Assembly: GCA_028023455.1 (NCBI GenBank)
Contig: JAQFVV010000012.1
Location: forward strand, 14,770,364-14,834,363
DNA: 64,000 bases
Direction: 5' to 3'
Source: Epiperipatus broadwayi
Lineage: Eukaryota > Onychophora > Udeonychophora > Euonychophora > Peripatidae
Within the stretch, counting starts at the first letter, position 1, and each line of letters starts with the position of its first letter. This document shows, one piece after another, positions 57,301 to 64,000 of this stretch. The notes under the pieces are model-generated. The model made no database searches. It worked only from the letters and a program-made list of their open reading frames with translations, and had not been told where the DNA came from. Made by a program: the position numbers and the translations under genes.

Positions 57301-60300
57301 CACTTGGAAATATAGAGATATACCTTGTTTAAGTCTCCATCCTTGTCTTTATCTTCCCAAGAAAAATTTCTCAACTATTTTCATACAGAAAATATAATTT
57401 TGTACTTTTGAGTTTGAATTGAATCTCAACCGCTTGACTATGGAAGAACCAATTTGTAGAGAGAATTGTAGTAATAAACACCAACTTTCTTGTAAAGTAT
57501 CCTCCTTTTATATCTGATTATTACTTAGCCATCTATTTCTTCCACCAATCAAAGGTCACTCATTCAAAAGTTCAACTTTAAAAAAGTCAATCCCTCCTTC
57601 TGCACTGAGATAATTAGTTGCAAATATGCAATAACCTTTTCTCTCTTGAAAAAGAAAAAGAAAGAAAAAAATCATTTTGTCTTCTAAATAATATTAATTA
57701 AATTGAAACAATAATAAAAATATTCTGCATTTCTAAAGTAATAAAAAAAATTATTTTAGCAAATAAAATAATTGAGAGTGTATTTGTCTATTTGACAATT
57801 CACTGATCCATTGATCTATCAATTCACTTAAAATGGTGTTTAAACTGGTTATCAGAGATATTGATTATGAATTTAAAAATTTTACTGTAGAACATGATAT
57901 TTGGTAGTTTAATGAAGTACATGAATGAAAAATAATATTGAAAGATGGTGAAAACATATATGCACATACATAAATGCTGCACTACAAGTACTAAACCAAT
58001 CTCGCCAAAATAGAAGTTACTATGACTATGAACCAAATATACTGTACTAACTATACTATGGATTGGAGTATCAATGAGCAAATAAATCAGAAAATCACCA
58101 AACAAATACCTCTTCTCTATCAATAAGACAAATTTGGATCAATTTAACCTATATACTAACAATCTCTGTGACAAGCCACCCCCTTTCTATCATTAAATAT
58201 TCACCAAAGAAAAATACTAAACATCTCAAAACTTTTCAACTAATATCTGCAAGTGCTTCATAAGCAGGGTTTTAGGTTATTAATGAGGAAAAAAAATTTA
58301 AATTTCAGGTTACTTCATTTTTTTAGTTAAATGCAACCAGCTGTTATTGATACAGTGCTATCTAATTACAATTGGTTTCTTGTGCCTGTTCACGTCACAA
58401 TATAGAATTTTATTGTCCGGAAATATCTGTAATCAACCTTGGTGTCCGGACTAATCTGTAAGTACCAAGCAGAGTACAATTCAACTATCTCTTGATAAAT
58501 TTATAAAGAAAACACCAGTACTAATCAATAAAGTGTTATTTATGTATATGCTAATACACCTTATTAAAAAATAAATACTTTAAAACACATTTTAAATGTT
58601 TTTTTATTTTATATTGCTCTATTTTTATATATTTCAACTTTCATACACGTTTCAGGAAACAATTAGGTACGATAATTATTATATAACAATATTTTCTGTA
58701 ATTTGCTTATATATATTCAACAGAATGTTTTATACAAAATATATCTAAACCAACTAGTTATAATAATCATAGATTTGATTCCATACATTTGCAAGCAGAG
58801 AATAATTACTTTACATTTTAGAAAAATTAAAAATAAAATACAGTAACATTAAAAGATCTGTATCCAAATCTTTCTCCAGTAAAATAATTATGTAATAATA
58901 ACAGAAACTTCCCATTTTAGTATCATAATTCTCACTTGAACTTCATCTTTAACAGCATTTCAACACATTTAAAAATATTAAAATAATTATAAATCCTATA
59001 AAGTGAAAAAAAGAATAATTCTGATATAGTAAATTTACTACAATTTCTATTAATGAATCTATTTATTTTATAAATCAATCTATAATGTGATGGGGATTAG
59101 GTTCAAACCCCTCTCACCAGTTGAGATCATGTTAATTTAAGGCAAGATCTTAACAAAATGAAGATTCAGGAAAAGTTTTTGAAAAAATTTAATACGAAAT
59201 GTCTGTGAATGTGGAACGTATATACGTGTAAAATTATAAATTTATATTTATAAATTTTTTGCTATTTTGTATACTTTTTTTTTATATATACTTTTGTTAT
59301 TTTTTTATTTTTATTGTTATGGTAATAACAATGTGAGCTATTTATGTTACAGGTAAAATATTTTAAGAATGTTTGTTTATCTTAAGCGTCAAAATTAAAG
59401 AAGAATTTCATTAATGTTTGTACTAAAAGTAATTGTATAAAAAAAATTTATTGATTCTTATCTTAAGATTAATTAATTAACAATTCTGTTAACTAAATTA
59501 TGAAATGAATTAATTAAGAATATTATTATCTCTTGAACTTGTAATTATGGAAAAATTATTCGAGGTAAAAGAATTTATATTTTTATCAGAATTAGTAGAT
59601 TTAAATTCCTAAAACTTTTGGAAGCCAAAACTACTTAAATATTTTGGTCTCGGGGAATATGGGAGTCTTTTATAAAAGTAAAGTCGATAAGAATGACTAC
59701 ATGAGTTGTGAGTCAGCATTTTATTTTGCTAAAGAAAGATATAAAAGGAAAATAAGAGTTTTTATAGGGTTGTTCTTGTCTGGTGCTTGCTTCTCAGTTT
59801 CTGTTCATGCCATTTAATTTTTTAATGAAATTGTTTTGGTTAAAACTGAGAGAAAATTGGAAAAGAAATGTCAAAAATGTACCAGAGAGCCAGAATGTAT
59901 TTACTAAAATGGAGATTTATTTTTAAATAATAAAAAAAACTCTTAAGTTAGTTAGAGAGCACAGGGATAAATTTAACAGAACAGAATAAAAAGAAGAAAA
60001 GTTGGTGATAGTTATTCTATTAACTCATAAAAACAAATAATATGGCTGAAAAGTTCAACATTAATTATATAATGATAAACCCAATGGAGTTGAGAGACTT
60101 TAAGAACGCTGGATTCTATATTCCCCTAATCATGTGACGTGCATAGATACATTTGCCAAATTTTGGCTTTTCGTAAGATGAGATTTCATATATTCAACAA
60201 GTGAAAAGTATAACAGTATATACAAAAACTCTGAACATTATATTAATTAGAAATAAAGAAAATTACTGAATTGGTAAGCTTACCAATTTTATTTAGTGTA

Positions 60301-61600
60301 ATCCTGGGATTAAGGATAATATATATATTATTATTATTATATTTGTACTTTTATCATATCATTGAAATAGACAAGTACATTATAATGATTCATTATTTTT
60401 TTATAGAAACAAAATATGTATATTCTGAAAGATCTGATTACAGATAAAGTGGCATAAATACTCGATAGTACTATAATGAATAATCAGCATATATGTAGGG
60501 TTTTCGGCCAACATGGATGTATATAAAGGTTTCTTTCTTGTAATTACCTTATAAATTAGATTTTTCCTATATGTATTACTTTTCTCTGAAATTGATATTA
60601 ACAAGTTTATTCAAAGTGTCAATGTCAGAGAGAGAGAGAGAGAAAAAAATTCATTGTGTGTATGGGCTTACATATACAGGTAGATCTACAGACATAAATA
60701 TAAATAAATGATTGGATGAAGAAAGAGTTTTAGTTTAGCTGATTATAAAAATTGTAAATCTTGATTTTTATGTTATATTTCAGATAATAGGAATTTATTT
60801 TTATATATTTACTTGTACATTTTACTATTTTTCAGTTGTTAAAAAATGGATTGTAATTAATCTTTAAAAATAAATTGTTCAATTTATTAAAATATTTAGT
60901 TTTGGCCTTCAATCATCTCCCTATCCTAATCTTTGTTAGTATAATTTGAATATTGTTAAATTTAACATTGTCATTTACTTAATGCACTTATCCTGAGAAG
61001 TAGAGTGTAATATAGAACTAGCATAGGGGGTTACAGTAGCGGGAGTAACACGCACTTTCATTGTACGTGTTTATTCATTGCATAATTTATTTGAAAATTG
61101 GCACTTAAGAATGATCGCATTCAGTTCTTATAAATATGTTGTGAAGAAAATGAAATAGGCTTTTCTATTTTAGTACAATCATCGTAATATAGAAAGTGAC
61201 CAGGAAATATAACTAATCATTATTAGTTTGGTCTCCTTTTCTGTGAATTGAAAAATTTTGTCATATATATTTGTAATGAACTTGAAATATTTCCATATGT
61301 GTTGTGTATATAGTAATTATCATCTACCGCATACGAGGTTCATAGTAAGCATAAACAAACTAGTGTGGAGCTGTATGTAAGAGAAGGGAGGTGACCAGTA
61401 TAGTAATAATTGGTATGCAATGTGTAAGCCCTGAAAATAACCAATGAGTGGTTTATTTTTGTTTTTTCTTCTTGCGTAATGTAGAATAATAGATAAATAT
61501 TTGATTCTAATTTGGATTTGTTTTTTAATAATATATTTTTTCTGTTTTGTATTATTCATTTTAGACGTATGTTTCATATTATATATATTGTACCGGGTTG
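57301..61600. other. AT-rich stretch, nothing firm
   Basis: Contains an (ag)n run at 60628-60644 and, near 59100-59120, a box-B-like ggttcaaacccct. Near 58403-58460 ttattgtccgg and tggtgtccgg resemble blocks in TIR element A. No supported gene. Confidence 0.5.
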
Positions 61601-63228
61601 AACTGCTGAAGCCACTTACTTATACGTATATATAAGTTTTGGTCGGTTTCAAACTCCTTCCTAATACATTTATAATCTTATAAATGTTATGTGAACGAAC
61701 CGGCACGTTTGAGCAAAATGGGAGATCTTATTGATAGCTTTAACTATCAACAATGGCCCACCTCGGCTGCTAGATTCAAACCCCTACTATTCAAATACTT
61801 TATTTGTTTCGGGGTAAACCCCGGGGCACCAGCTAGTCTAATGACTAACGTATTCGGGCAGTAGGCTCATAATCCAGCGCTTGAAACATTCCCTATTATT
61901 AGCTCAGTCTAATTTTAATTCAATAACAAAATTATACAAAATTAGTGGTGGAAAGAATTAATAAAAGGTTGGTAAAAAGAATTGACCGACAAATAAAGTT
62001 TAAGTTTAAAGACATTTTATTTTAATTAACATTAATTAAGTTTAAAGATAATTTATTACCCAACATTAATTGACTAAATTTAAACATCTTTATAAATCGA
62101 ATTTAACACACGCACATTTTTAAAGTAACACATTATAACATATATCTGGTGAAAAGCATAAATAATATGTGACATCGTTAAATTATCTCACATTCACACA
62201 CACGCACATCAATAGTTCATTTTATGCATGCTTAAGAGTTCAAATTACTTTACTCGGTAGAATTGCGAATTACAGCGGTGGCTACTACGTATAAATGATA
62301 ATAAATAAATGTTTACCTAGGATTTTCGGAACGTGGATATTGCTTGTTGTTGGCTGCTTCTGATGGAGCATATCTAACCGGTTAAATTTGGACATTTCTT
62401 GAAGAGATTTTATGCGAATCCATTGGTTTTATTCTTGAAGACAGTTGAACGTTTGACGGAAGATTTCTGAGTTGTTACGCAGACATTATTTCACAGGCAG
62501 GTTTTGATGATCTTGTTGGACTAAAAAGGCTGAAGCACGAGCGTATATTTCCAAAAGCTGCTCAACAATGCATTTTTGTTTCTGGATACATAATAGAAAT
62601 TGCACTGTTGTCTGAACTGAAACAAGACTGTCACTGCAAACTAGACTGAAAAAACTGAACTCCGATAAAAATCTGGCTATTTATGTATCCAAATTGTTTT
62701 CATTTTAATATCCTCCTGCAATAGGTGTTGTCGAAATTCCATTAGTAATTAATCCTATGATGTCTTTTTGAAGATTGTTTAATTAGTAGTAGCTTTCATA
62801 AATGTATTGTTTTTATATCTTTAATTAGTAGCCCACCGCTGGTGTGGTTTTTTTAAATCTTTATTTAACTTAATAGCCATCGCTGTGTTTTCCAAATATA
62901 ATTTCTTTTTTAACTTCCATTTATATATATATATTTTAATATTATTCTAACATGCATACATTTATTTACACTCGCACGCACATATATAATTTATTATAAT
63001 AAGCTTGAATGAAAAGAGATTTTTTTTTTTTTTTTAATTTTAAATTACTTATTTTTACGAATACTAATTTAGAAAAACTTTACTTTCTTTTATAACACTT
63101 TTAGTTTGACTTTAAGAAAACCCCCTTCCCACTTTTAATCTTTTATTTCAAACTCTTTTACGAAAGATTTTTTTATTTTAATAATTTTTTTAGACAAAAT
63201 TATTTTATATACATGTGCCAAATTGGCC
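61601..63228. other. Mixed AT-rich segment with a GC-richer patch
   Basis: The patch at 62250-62720 has promoter-like sequence on the minus strand (ggatacataaatagcc) and could be part of an LTR. No second copy exists in the window, so this is not called as an element. Poly(T) runs at 63020-63035. Confidence 0.35.
61825..61893 (+). repeat. tRNA-like sequence, Met-type (decayed, SINE head?)
   Basis: ctagtctaatgactaacg resembles a D arm and A box, ggctcataatcc an anticodon arm with CAT, and gcttgaaacattccc a weakened T arm and B box, in the order and spacing of a tRNA. Stems are only partly paired, so a functional tRNA is unlikely and a tRNA-derived repeat more likely. A gggtaaacccc hairpin precedes it. 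Confidence 0.5.
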
Positions 63229-63239
63229 TTGGCACAATA

Positions 63240-64000
63240 TATATAAATATATGTTTAGATAAGAAAGCTAATAGGGGAAAAATAAAGAGGAATATAGGGA
63301 GTGAAAAGAGATTGATGCCAGAATATTAAACTAAGTAAAGTATAAAGTAGATGAAGGGTAAATATTAGATAGGTAGAGAAATTGGAAAAGGATTTGTAAC
63401 TATACATTTAAGAAGATATAATAAGCCAAATCAAGAACAGAGCAGGCATGACAGGTAGTAGTTGGATTAATTGCATGATGCAGGTGAGGATTTGGTGTAC
63501 TGTTTGAAACAAAACTGTTTTACCAATGATTAAAGAGCAACCTATAAACTAAGATTGATTGCGTAAAAACACATGATAAATTGATTCAAAGGAGTAAAAA
63601 AAGAATGAGCAGGGATCTCAAAACATCATTTTAAAATAGGTGATGATAGAATAATGATAAACACTCCTCATGTAAGTCATCATGAGAAGTTTATATTTAA
63701 AAATTTTTGTAGTTTATAGGAAGATTCTTTTTCAATTGTGGGATGTCAAAGTAACAATGCCTTCTTGGTTGATACTGGTCAGGGAATAAAAGTCGCGTAC
63801 AATACACGATCCTTAAAGCCTGTAGTGTAAGCCACATCAACTTACACGTTGCAATTCTACATCATATATATGATTTCTTTTTGAAAGAAACATAATAAGT
63901 GACTTAGGTAAATATAGTAAAATTTTCTAATTAATGAAGTAGTATATGTAACTCAGGCTGTATTTGTCCTCATTATATATTGTGACAGTAGTTGGGTTAG
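63240..64000 (+). mobile_element. Gypsy-like fragment with protease motif, cut by window end
   Basis: At 63720-63830 the plus strand reads 'EDSFSIVGCQSNNAFLVDTG' followed by 'QGIKVAYNTRSLK' and a stop. 'FLVDTG' is the catalytic motif of retroviral-type aspartic proteases, in the '(F/L)L-DTGA' setting of Ty3/Gypsy elements. Upstream, 63240-63700 lacks a clear gag but is purine-rich like a degraded retroelement coding strand. RT would be expected beyond the window. Confidence is limited because only one motif is visible. Confidence 0.55.

Overview
The window is strongly AT-rich (roughly 70-75% A+T by eye), eukaryotic and almost certainly metazoan. The evidence is a split host gene with GT/AG introns and several decayed animal-type retroelements: Ty3/Gypsy, jockey/CR1-type and tick-type LINEs, and a Penelope-like element carrying a GIY-YIG nuclease. 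I cannot name the species. A large AT-rich invertebrate genome fits (for example a chelicerate, mollusc or cnidarian). There is no prokaryotic gene organisation, rRNA or CRISPR.

The one host gene I can support lies on the minus strand, in exons too short to stand out as long ORFs. Exons at 49959-49997, 40966-41060 and 20979-21120 join in matching splice phase. They encode the central part of an SLC37A3-like sugar-phosphate exchanger: the acidic loop between transmembrane halves, TM7, and the start of TM8. Introns of about 8.9 and 19.8 kb separate them, and most recognisable repeats in 21-50 kb are therefore intronic. Other exons must lie upstream (above 50 kb or outside the window) and downstream (below 20.9 kb or outside). 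I did not find them.

Layout: 0-2.7 kb holds LINE fragments and a perfect 46-bp inverted repeat. 2.7-10.7 kb holds a decayed plus-strand Gypsy element (Gypsy-1) whose 5' LTR is split by a 2.1-kb insertion; its reverse transcriptase contains two in-frame tandem duplications. 10.7-19 kb is AT-rich sequence with a 1.3-kb Tigger/pogo-type DNA transposon (13748-15035) and a 494-bp foldback repeat (15652-16145). 20.98-21.12 kb is an SLC37A3 exon. 21.87-27.57 kb is Gypsy-2 on the minus strand, with both LTRs. 30.76-40.58 kb is Gypsy-3 on the minus strand, interrupted by a Penelope-like element (about 31.85-34.28 kb), a foldback-family repeat and an unidentified 2.85-kb insertion. 41.2-44.8 kb holds two related elements of about 1.1 kb with terminal inverted repeats. 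45.1-48.66 kb holds a copy of the foldback-family repeat followed by a tick-type LINE on the plus strand. 50-63 kb is mostly unrecognised AT-rich sequence with a hairpin MITE (53.25-53.73 kb), a folded GC-richer segment and a tRNA-like sequence. 63.2-64 kb begins another Gypsy-like fragment with a protease DTG motif.

No mobile element here looks intact; every coding region carries stops, frameshifts or deletions. Coordinates of decayed elements are estimates from reading homology by eye, not alignments.
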